NCBI GenBank assembly: GCA_003248315.1 | Contig: QKWM01000004.1 | Span: 2,973,001 to 3,037,000, forward strand | Reading direction: 5' to 3' | Source: Streptomyces sp. SW4 | GTDB taxonomy: Bacteria > Actinomycetota > Actinomycetes > Streptomycetales > Streptomycetaceae | DNA length: 64,000 bases | In this document: positions 28,603 through 38,087 of the stretch, piece after piece | Layout of the letters: the number at the start of each line of letters is the position of its first letter | How positions within the stretch are numbered: position 1 is the first letter of the stretch | Notes under the pieces: generated by a model | Told to the model about the DNA's origin: nothing | The model's database searches: none | Seen by the model: the letters and a program-made list of their open reading frames with translations, nothing else | Made by a program: the position numbers and the translations under genes

Positions 28603-29985
28603 CCCACGGACACCCGAGCGGCACGGGCACCAGCCCGGAGCCGACCCCTCCCACGGCGTGCCCCGGCAGCCGTACGGCAGCCCCGGGCCCTCGTACGGCG
28701 TGCCGGGGGAGCCCTACCAGCCGTACGGCGCCCGCAGCCCGCGTACGGCGGGTCCACGGAGCCCTACGAGCCGTACGGCATCCCGCGGCAGCGGACCACG
28801 GACCCGAGCCGGAGCCCGCTCCGGAACCGGCGGCCCCGCGGCGCCCGCGAAGCCCGGCCGGGACCGCTACCTGGACCTGCTGCGCTCCCTCGCCCTGGTC
28901 CGCGTCGTCGTCTACCACCTGTTCGGCTGGGCCTGGCTGACGGTGCTGTTCCCGTCGATGGGCGTGATGTTCGCGCTGGCGGGCTCGCTGATGGCGCGGT
29001 CCCTGAACCGCCCCGCCCTCGGCGTGATCAAGAGCCGGGTCCGCCGTCTGCTGCCGCCCCTGTGGGCGTTCAGCGCGGTGGTGCTGGTGCTGCTGTTCGC
29101 GGGCGGCTGGAACCCGGCCGACGACCCCGACCACGGCGACACCTGGGGCCTGCTCGGCCTCGTCAACTACCTCGTCCCGATCGGTGCCCCGCCCTTCCCT
29201 GGCACATCGGCTCGCCGTCCGGGCTGCTGGAGGACACCTGGGCGGTGCAGGCCGCCGGGCCGCTGTGGTACCTGCGCGCCTACCTCTGGTTCGTGATCGC
29301 CTCGCCCCTGCTGCTGTGGGCGTTCCGCCGGGCCCCCTGGCCCACCCTGCTCGCTCCGCTGGGCCTCACCGCGATCGTCGGCACCGGCCTGGTCTCCATC
29401 CCCGGCGAGACAGGCAACGCCGTCACCGACTTCGCGGTGTACGGCGGCTGCTGGGTGCTGGGCTTCGCCCATCACGACGGGCTGCTCAAGCGGATCCCGC
29501 GCTACGTCTCCGTGTCGCTGGCCTCGCTGATCATGGCCTTCGGCCTGTGGTGGGCCTCCCGCCATCTGGGCCCGGACGGCTGGGACCTGAACGACATCCC
29601 GCTGGCGCAGGCCACCTGGTCCTTCGGCTTCGTCGTCATCCTGCTCCAGTACTCGCCGTCCTGGCGGGAACTGCCCGGCCCGCTGAAGAAGTGGGACCGG
29701 CTGGTGACCTTCTCCAACAACCGGGCGGTCACCATCTACCTGTGGCACAACATGCTGATCATGGCCACGATCCCGATCGTCGACCTCGCCTACGACCTGC
29801 CGTTCCTGCAGACCGAGCGGGCGGTGGACGCCCTCGGCAGCACGTACACGCTGTGGATGTTCTTCCTGGTGTGGCCGCTGATCGGCCTGATGATCGTCGC
29901 CGTGGGCTGGGTCGAGGACCTGGCCGCCCGGCGCAGCCCGCGGCTGTGGCCCAACGGCGCCGGCCGACGCTCCCGCGCCGGGTGA
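28599..29985 (+). CDS. Acyltransferase 3 family membrane protein in the mat operon
   Basis: ATG 28599 overlaps the matB TGA (ATGA), so it is translationally coupled. The N-terminal ~70 residues are Pro/Tyr/Gly-rich with PYG repeats and several frame breaks. Then RDRYLDLLRSLALVRVVVYHLFGW begins the acyltransferase-3 fold with the conserved early R and H, followed by about ten membrane segments, ending NNRAVTIYLWHNMLIM and a final helix. Another break is near 29197; repaired length is about 463 residues. The family O-acylates (acetyl or succinyl) extracellular polysaccharides. Its place after matB suggests it modifies the Mat polymer, something I do not recall being shown. Confidence 0.85.
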
Positions 29986-30011
29986 CCCGAGGGAACCCGG
30001 ACGGCCGTCAC

Positions 30012-30041
30012 CTCTCACCCCGCCTCCGCGCGGGGTGAGAG
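30012..30041 (+). terminator. mat operon terminator
   Basis: A 12-bp perfect stem (CTCTCACCCCGC / GCGGGGTGAGAG) with a 6-base loop, 27 bases after the acyltransferase stop and well ahead of narK. Confidence 0.85.
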
Positions 30042-30132
30042 CATCGTTCCCTTCCGGTCACTCACCGGCACAGGCCGGAAACGCGCCCTCCCTACCTTCG
30101 GAAACCCGAGTTCCGGAGCACGTGGAGGCGTC

Positions 30133-31517
30133 ATGACAGGCCCTGGCACAGCCCCCGCACCCCGCCACAGGGGCGGCCGCTGGATCGAGCACTGGGACCC
30201 CGAGGACGAGACGTTCTGGCGGGAGACCGGCGCGAAGGTGGCCAACCGCAACCTGTTCTTCTCGGTGCTGTCCGAGCACATCGGGTTCTCGGTGTGGACC
30301 CTGTGGTCCGTCCTCGTCCTCTTCATGGGACCCGAGTACGGGCTGAGCCCCGCCGACAAGTTCCTGCTGACCTCCGTGGTCACCCTCGTCGGCGCCGTCG
30401 TCCGGGTCCCGTACACCTTCGCCGTCGCGGTGTTCGGCGGCCGCAACTGGACGGTCATCTCCGCGAGTCTGCTGCTGGTGCCGACGGTCGCCGCGTTCGC
30501 CGTCATGGAGCCGGGCACCTCGTACTCCACGTTCCTGCTGGTCGGCCTGCTGGCCGGCATCGGCGGCGGCAACTTCGCCTCCTCGATGACCAACATCAAC
30601 GCCTTCTTCCCGCTGCGGAAGAAGGGCTGGGCGCTCGGGCTGAACGCGGGCGGCGGCAACATCGGGGTGCCCGTCATCCAGCTCGTCGCGCTCGCCATCA
30701 TCGGCGCGGGCGGCGGTCCGCGCGTGCTGCTCGGGATCTACATCCCGCTCATCGTCGTCGCCGCCACCCTCTCCGCGCTGTACATGGACAACATCGCCTC
30801 CGTACGGAACGACACCGGCGCCGCCCGGGACGCCGCCCGCGACCGCCACACCTGGATCATGGCCTTCCTGTACATCGGCACGTTCGGGTCGTTCATCGGC
30901 TACAGCTTCGCCTTCGGGCAGGTGCTGCAGAGCCAGTTCGGGCGGACCCCGCTGCAGGCGGCGTACCTCACCTTCATCGGTCCGCTGCTGGGCTCGCTCG
31001 TCCGGCCCGTCGGCGGGCGGCTCGCCGACCGGTACGGCGGGGCGCGGATCACGCTGGGGACCTACGTCGCCATGGGCGCCGCCACCGCCGTCCTGATCGT
31101 CGCCTCCATGCAGAAGTCCCTGCACCTGTTCGTCGCCGCGTTCGTCGTGCTGTTCGTGCTCAGCGGGCTCGGCAACGGCTCGACGTTCAAGATGATCCCG
31201 GGCATCTTCCAGGCCAAGGCGCGGGCACTGGGGCTGCGGGGCGAGGAGGCCGCGTCCTACGGGCGGCGCCTGTCCGGGGCCTCCATGGGGCTCATCGGGG
31301 CCGTGGGCGCGCTCGGCGGCGTCGGCATCAACCTCGCCTTCCGGCAGTCCTTCCTCTCCCACGGCTCCGGCACCGGCGCCTTCGTCGCCTTCCTCGCCTT
31401 CTACGCCGCCTGCTTCGCGGTCACCTGGGCCGTATACCTTCGCCGCTCCGCCCCCGGCCGCCCCGCGACGGCGCCGCGACCGAGGCGAAACCGCAGCTCA
31501 GCTATGCCGAGGTGTGA
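30133..31517 (+). CDS. narK: Nitrate/nitrite MFS transporter NarK
   Basis: About 461 residues, 12 membrane segments. Nitrate-porter signatures are clear: GGGNFASSMTNINAFFP (first NNP motif) and the second Gly-rich one, GLGNGSTFKMIPGIF. An N-terminal cytoplasmic WIEHWDPEDETFW segment is typical of actinobacterial NarK. A frame break near 31470 affects only the last ~15 residues (true end ...PQLSYAEV). It is directly upstream of nnaR, matching SCO2959-SCO2958. TACCTT at about 30092 is a possible -10. It imports nitrate or exports nitrite for assimilation. Confidence 0.93.
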
Positions 31518-31540
31518 CGCCGAGAGGGACGGGCCGTGAC

Positions 31541-31578
31541 GTAACACTGGTGACATACGACCGAACCCGGCCTGTCAC
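31541..31578 (+). promoter_or_regulatory. Candidate GlnR box pair upstream of nnaR
   Basis: GTAAC-N6-GACAT (31541-31556) fits the first GlnR half-site consensus gTnAc-n6-GaAAc with two mismatches. A weaker GAACC-N6-GTCAC (31563-31578) lies exactly 22 bases on, the expected a-b box spacing. nnaR is a known GlnR target in S. coelicolor (established), so the position is right, though the second box is poor. Confidence 0.5.
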
Positions 31579-31653
31579 GAGCCGTTGACAGGCTCGGTCG
31601 GCACCTGGTGTGAACGACGGGTGACAAGGAACCATCGGAGCGGGGCGAGTGCC

Positions 31654-32808
31654 ATGGACGACGAACAGCAGCGACCGGACCACGGCCCGCTGGCCGGCTT
31701 CACGGTGGGCGTGACCGCCGCCCGCCGGGCCGACGAGCTGGGCGCCCTCCTGACCCGGCGCGGCGCGGCCGTCCTGCACGCCCCCGCGCTGCGGATCGTG
31801 CCGCTGGCCGACGACAGCGAACTGCTCGCCGCGACCAAGGAGATCATCGACCAGGCGCCCGACGTGGTGGTCGCCACCACCGCCATCGGCTTCCGGGGCT
31901 GGGTGGAGGCCGCCGACGGCTGGGGGCTCGGCGAGGCCCTGCTGGAGCGGCTGCGCACGGTGGAGCTGCTGGCCCGCGGACCCAAGGTGAAGGGCGCGGT
32001 CCGGGCGGCCGGGCTGACCGAGCGGTGGTCGCCGTCGTCCGAGTCCCTGGCCGAGGTGCTGGACCGGCTGCTGGCCGAGGGCGTCGACGGGCGCCGCGTC
32101 GCCGTCCAGCTGCACGGCGAGCCGCTGCCCGGGTTCGTGGAGGCGCTGCGGGCGGGCGGCGCCGAGGTCGTCGGGGTGCCGGTCTACCGGTGGCTGCCGC
32201 CGGAGGACATCGGCCCCGTCGACCGGCTGCTGGACGCCGCCGTCTCGCGGGGCGTGGACGCCGTGACCTTCACCAGCGCGCCCGCCGCCGCCTCGCTGCT
32301 CACCCGCGCCGAGGAGCGCGGGCTGCTGCCCGAGCTGCTGGCCGCCTTCGACCACGACGTGCTGCCGGCCTGCGTCGGCCCGGTCACGGCGCTGCCGTTG
32401 CAGGCGCGGGGGGTCGACACCGTCCAGCCCGAACGCTTCCGGCTCGGCCCGCTCGTCCAGCTGCTGTGCCGGGAACTGCCCGCCCGCGCGCGGACGTTCC
32501 CGGTCGCCGGGCACCAGGTCGCGGTGCGCGGGCACGCGGTGCTGGTGGACGGCGAACTCCGGCCCGTACCGCCCGCCGGGATGTCCCTGCTGCGCGCGCT
32601 GACCCGGCGCCCCGGCTGGGTGGTGTCCCGCGCGGAGCTGCTGCGCGCCCTGCCCGGCGCCGGGCGCGACGAGCACGCCGTGGAGACGGCGATGGCCCGG
32701 CTGCGCACGGCCCTCGGCAGCCCGAAGCTGATCCAGACCGTCGTCAAGCGCGGCTACCGCCTCGCCCTGGACCCGTCCGCCGACACCAAGTACGCCGACG
32801 GGCCCTGA
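31654..32808 (+). CDS. nnaR: NnaR, HemD-like transcriptional co-regulator of nitrate/nitrite assimilation
   Basis: Intact, 384 residues from ATG 31654. Residues about 10-265 form a uroporphyrinogen-III synthase-like fold (FTVGVTAARRADELGALLTRRGA..., VDAVTFTSAPAAASLL). Residues about 285-375 form an OmpR-type winged helix (VLVDGELRPVPPAGMSLLRALTRRPGWVVSRAELL... TVVKRGYRL). The fusion identifies NnaR, which cooperates with GlnR to activate narK and nir genes; in related proteins the HemD-like part is a sensor or scaffold rather than a haem enzyme. It follows narK by 136 bases with its own candidate GlnR box. Confidence 0.9.
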   Translation: MDDEQQRPDHGPLAGFTVGVTAARRADELGALLTRRGAAVLHAPALRIVPLADDSELLAATKEIIDQAPDVVVATTAIGFRGWVEAADGWGLGEALLERLRTVELLARGPKVKGAVRAAGLTERWSPSSESLAEVLDRLLAEGVDGRRVAVQLHGEPLPGFVEALRAGGAEVVGVPVYRWLPPEDIGPVDRLLDAAVSRGVDAVTFTSAPAAASLLTRAEERGLLPELLAAFDHDVLPACVGPVTALPLQARGVDTVQPERFRLGPLVQLLCRELPARARTFPVAGHQVAVRGHAVLVDGELRPVPPAGMSLLRALTRRPGWVVSRAELLRALPGAGRDEHAVETAMARLRTALGSPKLIQTVVKRGYRLALDPSADTKYADGP

Positions 32809-32817
32809 CCCCGCCCG

Positions 32818-33066
32818 CCGGTCCCGGCCCGGATCCGTCCGGCGCGGTCCCTGCTCCGTCCGGCGCGGTCCCTGCTCCGCCCGGCCGTCCCCGGCCCCGC
32901 CTGGCCGGTGCCGGCCCCGCCCGGCCGTCCCGGCCCGCTTGGCCGGTGCCGGCCCCGCCCGGCCGTCCCCGGCCCGCCGCCCGGCCGGTGCCGGGATCCT
33001 GCCGGGACGGTCCGGGACCGTCCCGCCGGTGGCCGGTGGCCGGTGGCCGGTGGCCGGTGGGCCTTT
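32818..33066. repeat. Intergenic G/C short-repeat tract with an embedded terminator hairpin
   Basis: A run of degenerate direct repeats: a 21-base unit (GGTCCCTGCTCCGTCCGGCGC) about twice, then ~28-base variants of CCCGGCCGTCCCGGCCCGC/TGGCCGGTGCCGG three times, then GGTGGCC heptamers five times (33032-33066). The only clean palindrome is GGGACGGTC-CGG-GACCGTCCC (33004-33024), the likely nnaR terminator. There is no credible gene up to 33180. Confidence 0.65.
33004..33024 (+). terminator. Likely nnaR terminator
   Basis: A perfect 9-bp stem with a 3-base loop inside the repeat tract, about 200 bases downstream of the nnaR stop and the only strong dyad before the next gene. Confidence 0.55.
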
Positions 33067-33180
33067 GGGCCGGTGCGCCGGGGCGGTCGCGGGAGGGGTT
33101 CCCGAGGAGGAGGCGGGCGGGCACTGTGGAAGGCAGCGCTTCTGCTTCCTGCTGGGGAAACCCTGGGCGGTGACAGGCAC

Positions 33181-33824
33181 ATGGCACTCGGTACGGCCAC
33201 GTCCCCTACGACCTGCGGTTCGACACCGGGCGGATCTGTCTGGACCTCCTCACCACCAGCCATCCGGCCGAGCGGCTCACCTCCGTCGCGGTGCTGCGGG
33301 CCTGGATCACCGGCTGCGGACTCGTGCCGCCGGGCACTCCGCTGGACCACGCCGACCCGTCCTGGCTGACCGCGTTCCGGGAACTGCGCGCCCACACGGC
33401 GGCGTTGGTGCGCTCCCGCCCGCCCCGGACACCCGCCCCGCCCCCGACACCCGCCCCGCCCCGGCACCCGCCCCGTCCCCGCCCCCGCTCCGCGCGGCCT
33501 CGCGCTCGCCCGCGTCAACGACCTGGCCCGGGTCGCGCCCCCGGCCCGCGGGCCGTGCCCGGCGAAGACGGGGACCTGGTACGGGAGTTGACCGGCCCGC
33601 CGGAGTGCGGCGCGCTGGTGGCCGCGGTCGCCCGGGACGCCGTGGACCTGCTCACCGACCCCGTGGCCCGCGCGGCGCTGCGCCAGTGCGAGGGCGACAA
33701 CTGCCCCATCGTCTACCTGGACACCTCCCGGGGCCGCCGCCGGCGCTGGTGCTCCAGCGAGATCTGCGGCAACCGCGAACGCGTCGCCCGCCACCGCCGC
33801 CGCACCGCCCTCGCCCGCGCCTAG
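33181..33824 (+). CDS. CGNR zinc-finger / ABATE-domain protein (several frame breaks)
   Basis: ATG at 33181 gives MALGTGHVPYDLRFDTG once a missing G near 33196 is restored; RICLDLLTTSHPAERL is the ABATE-type N-terminal domain. The middle (33420-33560) switches frame about three times; ALARVNDLARVAPPA is recoverable there. The C-terminus is a CGNR zinc finger: CEGDNC ... RRWCSSEICGNRERVARHRRR. Repaired length is about 215 residues. The family is presumed to be DNA-binding and regulatory in actinobacteria, with no specific target known. The stop codon TAG is part of the CTAG that borders the adjoining MITE-like element. Confidence 0.8.
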
Positions 33825-34001
33825 GGGGTGTCCGCGAAGTCGCGTCGTCCGCCCGGAGGGCGGGCCTCGCGGCGTCTGGTGCGTGCTCTCGGCGTGCCGG
33901 GCGGACGCCCGCGTACTGGGCCGTACTCGGGGTTCGCCCGGTGCGGCGAGAGTGCGTGCCAGGCGTCGCGGGGCAGGCGCGACTTCGCGGACACCCTCTA
34001 G
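33821..34001. mobile_element. MITE-like palindromic element flanked by CTAG
   Basis: A 173-base segment (33825-33997) lies between two CTAG tetranucleotides. Its ends are 20-base terminal inverted repeats (GGGGTGTCCGCGAAGTCGCG; 19 of 20 matching). Internally, 33865-33903 and 33935-33973 form a second 39-base inverted pair in which 9 of 10 differences are transitions that leave G-U or U-G pairs. There is no ORF. CTAG duplication and GGGTGTCC-type ends suggest a non-autonomous relative of an IS5-family element. Immediately after it another end begins, GGGGTGTCCGGCGAACTT (34002-34019), sharing the CTAG and perhaps a decayed second copy. Confidence 0.7.
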
Positions 34002-34171
34002 GGGGTGTCCGGCGAACTTCCGTCTCGCGCGAGGGGGGTTTGTGGCCTCATGTCCCGCTCGTCTCGCCGCCCGCGGAAATCCGCCGCCTCCCGTTGAACA
34101 CCCGGCGCCCGGCGTCCGTACCGGATGGGCGAGCGACCGACTCGGGGAACCCCCGGACATCGGAGGTGGGC

Positions 34172-34747
34172 GTGCGCAAGGATCCCGTCGTGGCCAAGGA
34201 ACGCGGAGCGAGGGCCCGACATCGCATGTCCTCGCAGCCCTCGGAACCCGACGAGGAGCTGATGCGTGCGCTGTACCGGGAGCACGCCGGCCCGCTGCTG
34301 GCGTACGTGCTGCGACTGGTCGCGGGGACCGGCAGCGCGCCGAGGACGTCGTGCAGGAGACGCTCATCCGTGCCTGGAAGAACGCCGGTCAGCTCAATCG
34401 GGCGACCGGTTCGGTACGCCCCTGGCTGGTGACGGTCGCCCGGCGCATCGTCATCGACGGCCACCGCAGCCGGCAGGCCCGGCCGCAGGAGGTCGATCCG
34501 TCGCCGCTGGAGGTCATCCCGCGGAGGACGAGATCGACAAGGCGCTGTGGCTGATGACGCTGTCGGACGCGCTCGACGACCTGACCCCGGCCCACCGGGA
34601 GGTCCTCGTCGAGACGTACTTCAAGGGCGTACCGTCAATGAGGCGGCCCAGACGCTGGGCATACCCAGCGGCACCGTGCGTTCGCGGGTGTTCTACGCCC
34701 TGCGGTCGATGAAGCTGGCACTGGAGGAGCGGGGGGTGACGGCGTGA
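34172..34747 (+). CDS. sigU: ECF sigma factor (SigU-like), three frame breaks
   Basis: GTG 34172 is chosen for the GGAGG 6 bases upstream. After repair (one base each near 34333, 34522 and 34632) the protein is 192 residues: sigma region 2 with LYREHAGPLLAYVLRLV, RAEDVVQETLIRAWKN and SVRPWLVTVARRIVIDGHRS; region 4 with LTPAHREVLVETYFKGRTVNEAAQTLGIPSGTVRSRV. It overlaps the downstream membrane anti-sigma gene (GTGATG), a standard ECF/anti-sigma pair. Position matches SCO2954/SCO2953 (sigU/rsuA); in S. coelicolor unchecked sigma-U blocks aerial growth. Naming rests on synteny. Confidence 0.85.
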
Positions 34748-35673
34748 TGGGCGGACACGGGGGCTTCCGGGGATACGGCCAGGGACCCGGCCACGGAGAA
34801 GGACCCGGCCACGGACACGGACCCGGCCGCGGAGAGGTACCCGGCCACGGACAGGGATACGGCCCGGGTGACACGGGTAACCCAGGACCCATGACCCCCC
34901 TGCAGGGACCACCGGTGCCGAACGAACACGAGACCGTCGGCGCCTACGCCCTCGGCATCCTCGACGACGCCGAGGCGACCGCGTTCGAGGCGCACCTCGC
35001 CGGCTGCGAGTGGTGCGCCCAGCAGCTCGACGAGCTGGCCGGGATGGAGCCGATGCTGGCCGCCCTCGCGGACCTGCCCGGCGCCGGCACCCCGGAGATC
35101 GCCGAGTCGCTGTCGGCGCGGCCCGGCCCGCGGATGACGGAGAAGCTCGTCGACGAGGTCGCCGAGCGCCGCGCCCGCAAGAAGCGCCGCAACCTCTACC
35201 TGGTGGGCACGGCCGCCGCGCTGATCATCGGCGGCCCCTTCGCCGCCGTGGCGACCACCGCCGGCGACGACGGAGGCGGCGGACGGAAGACCGAGGCGGC
35301 CCCGGAGGCCGGCCCCGCCGCGTCCGCGTTCGCCGCGATGCCGGACCGGGTCAGCGCCACCGACCCGGCCACCCAGGTCAGTGCGACCGTCGCCGTGGAG
35401 AAGAAGGCCTGGGGCACGCACGCCGTCCTGGAGCTGAAGAACGTCAAGGGCCCCCAGAAGTGCTCGCTGATCGCCGTCGGCAAGAACGGCGAGCGCGAGA
35501 CGGTCACGTCCTGGTCGGTCCCGGACTGGGGCTACGGCATCCCGGGTGCCACCACCGAGCAGGCCAAGAAGCCGCTGTACGTCCACGGCGGCGCCGCCTT
35601 CGAGCCCAACCAGATCGATCACTTCGAGGTCATGACCTTCGACGGGAAGCGGCTCGTGGAAGTCGACGCGTAG
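34744..35673 (+). CDS. rsuA: Zinc-type membrane anti-sigma factor (RsuA-like)
   Basis: Intact; GTG 34744 or ATG 34747 overlaps the sigU stop. The first ~48 residues are a Gly/His/Pro repeat tract (GPGHGEGPGHGHGPG) from 18-base DNA repeats. The anti-sigma domain then starts at NEHETVGAYALGILDDAEA, with the ZAS signature FEAHLAGCEWCAQQL (H-x3-C-x2-C), one membrane helix (LYLVGTAAALIIGGPFAAVA) and an extracellular C-terminal domain. It would hold sigma-U at the membrane until a signal triggers its degradation. An internal ATG at 34891 would omit the His-rich tract but would uncouple translation. Confidence 0.88.
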   Translation: MMGGHGGFRGYGQGPGHGEGPGHGHGPGRGEVPGHGQGYGPGDTGNPGPMTPLQGPPVPNEHETVGAYALGILDDAEATAFEAHLAGCEWCAQQLDELAGMEPMLAALADLPGAGTPEIAESLSARPGPRMTEKLVDEVAERRARKKRRNLYLVGTAAALIIGGPFAAVATTAGDDGGGGRKTEAAPEAGPAASAFAAMPDRVSATDPATQVSATVAVEKKAWGTHAVLELKNVKGPQKCSLIAVGKNGERETVTSWSVPDWGYGIPGATTEQAKKPLYVHGGAAFEPNQIDHFEVMTFDGKRLVEVDA

Positions 35674-35733
35674 CCTCCGGTGGCCCCCTTCGCGTACGGT
35701 TGACGGCTGCCCAGCACGTCAGAAGGGGGCCCG

Positions 35734-38030
35734 GTGGCCGCACAGGCTCAACAGGATTCAGCGGTCGGCTCGGTTCACGACTCCGTACGCGACCGAGAGA
35801 TCAGCGTGGAGCAGGAACACCTGGACCGGGTGTACCGCCGCCTGGAGGAGAAGATCCACGAGGCGGAGTTCCTCATGGACGACGCCGTCCGGCGCGGCCA
35901 GGTCGGCACGCCCGGCGCGCTGGCCGAGCGGGACGCCCAGGTCTTCCGGGCGGGCATCCACCTGAACCGGCTGAACAACGAGTTCGAGGACTTCCTCTTC
36001 GGCCGCATCGACCTGCTCCTCGGCAAGGACGGCAAGAAGGGCCCCGACGGCGCCTACACGGCCGTGGAGCCCGCCGAGGGCGCCGTGCGGGAGGACAACA
36101 CCGCCGACATCGCCGAGACGCTCCACATCGGCCGTATCGGCGTCCTGGACGCGGACTACGCCCCGCTGGTCATCGACTGGCGGGCGCCCGCCGCCGCGCC
36201 CTTCTACCGCTCCACGCCGGTCGACCCGGGCCGGGTGGTCAGACGCCGGGTCATCCGCTCCAAGGGGCGGCGCGTGCTCGGCGTCGAGGACGACCTGATG
36301 CGCCCCGAGATCACGGCCCGCCTCGACGGCGAGGAGCTGCCGGTGGTCGGCGACGGCGCCCTGATGGCCGCCCTCGGCCGCGCCCGTACGCACACCATGC
36401 GGGACATCGTCGCCTCCATCCAGGCCGAGCAGGACCTGGTGATCCGGGCCCCCGCCGCCTCCGTCACCTACGTCGAGGGCGGCCCCGGCACCGGCAAGAC
36501 CGCCGTCGCCCTGCACCGGGCCGCCTACCTGCTCTACCAGGACCGGCGACGGTACGCGGGCGGCATCCTGATCGTCTCCCCGACCCCGCTGCTGGTGGCG
36601 TACACCGAGGGTGTGCTGCCGTCGCTGGGGGAGGAGGGGCAGGTCGCCATCCGGGCCATCGGCTCCCTGGTCGACGGCGCCGAGGCCACGCTCCACGACT
36701 CCCGGGCACCGCCCGCGCCAAGGGCTCCGCCCGCATGCTCAAGGTGCTGCGCAAGGCCGCCCGCGGCGCCCTGGAGCTGAACGATTCGCCGCAGCGGCTG
36801 CGGGTCGTCGCCTTCGGCCGCCGCCTCGAACTGGAGGCCGAGGAGCTGGCCGGTATCCGCCGCGCGGCCCTCGGCGGCACCGCGCCGGTCAACCTGCTGC
36901 GCCCGCGCGCCCGCAAGCTGCTCCTGGACGCCCTGTGGGAGAAGTCCGGCGCCGCCGCCCGGCACACCGACCCCGAGCTCGCCGCCGAGCTGCGCTCCTC
37001 CTTCGACGAGGACGTCTCGGCGGAGGACTCCTTCACGGCGTTCCTCGACGCCTGGTGGCCGGAGCTGACCCCGGCCGCGGTGCTGACGGCCATGGCCGAC
37101 GAACGGCGCCTGGGCCGCTGGGCGCGCCGGGTGCTCAACCCCGGCGAGGTCCGCCGGGTCGCCCGCTCGCTGCGCCGCGAGGGCTACTCCGTGCACGACA
37201 TCGCTCTGCTGGACGAGCTCCAGGCGATCCTCGGCGCGCCGGCCCGCCCGCGCCGCAAGCGCGAACTGGATCCGCTGGACCAGCTCACGGGCCTGGAGGA
37301 GCTGATGCCGCAGCGCGAGGAGAGCCGGCGCGAGCGCGCCGAGCGCCTGGCCCAGGAGCGCACCGAGTACGCCCACGTCATCGTCGACGAGGCGCAGGAC
37401 CTCACGCCGATGCAGTGGCGCATGGTCGGCCGCCGCGGCCGGCAGGCCACCTGGACGGTCGTCGGCGACCCGGCCCAGTCGTCCTGGTCCGACCCGGACG
37501 AGGCGGCCGAGGCCCGCGACGAGGCCCTGGGCAGCAGACCGCGCCGCCGTTTCCGGCTGACGGTGAACTACCGCAACCCGGCCGAGATCGCCGAGCTGGC
37601 CGCCAAGGTGCTCGCCCTGGCCATGCCGGGCTCCGAGGCGCCGTCGGCGGTGCGCTCCACGGGGGTGCGCCCGCGTTTCGCGGTGGCCGGGGACACGCTC
37701 GCCGCCACCGTCCGGGAGGAGACGGCGCGCCTGCTGGACCGGGTGGACGGCACGGTCGGGGTCGTGGTGGCGATGAACCGCCGCGAGGAGGCCCGGCGCT
37801 GGCTGGACGGGCTCGGCGACCGGGCGGTGGCGCTCGGCAGCCTGGAGGCCAAGGGCCTGGAGTACGACGCGACGGTGGTGGTCTCGCCGGCCGAGATCGC
37901 GGACGAGTCGCCGGCCGGGCTGCGCGTGCTGTACGTCGCCCTGACCCGGGCCACCCAGCGGCTGACGGTCGTCTCCGGGGAGCGGGACGAGCCGGACGCG
38001 GCCGGGGTGCCGGACCTGCTGCGCGACTGA
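35734..38030 (+). CDS. HelD/HelR-type superfamily 1 ATPase (RNA polymerase recycling factor)
   Basis: GTG 35734; one frame break near 36704; repaired length 765 residues. The N-terminus is the long antiparallel coiled coil of HelD proteins (EQEHLDRVYRRLEEKIHEAE ... GIHLNRLNNEFEDFLFGRIDLLLG) that enters the polymerase secondary channel. SF1A motifs follow: EGGPGTGKTAVALHR (Walker A), VIVDEAQDLTPMQWRM (DEXX), VVGDPAQSSW, LTVNYRNPAEIAEL, LEAKGLEYDATVVVSP and LYVALTRATQRL. Actinobacterial HelD removes stalled RNA polymerase from DNA, and its HelR subtype gives rifampicin resistance. I find no rifamycin-associated palindrome upstream, so rifampicin induction is not supported here. Confidence 0.88.
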
Positions 38031-38038
38031 GCGGGACG

Positions 38039-38076
38039 ACGTGAGGCCCGCACCGGCGACGGTGCGGGCCTCACGT
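38039..38076 (+). terminator. helD terminator
   Basis: A perfect 16-bp stem (ACGTGAGGCCCGCACC / GGTGCGGGCCTCACGT) with a 6-base loop, 8 bases after the stop. Confidence 0.92.
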
Positions 38077-38087
38077 GTGACGTCCAA

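Noticed and set aside
35674..35733. Rifamycin-associated element upstream of the HelD gene
   Set aside because: The 60-base gap contains no long palindrome of the GGGGCTT...AAGCCCC type.
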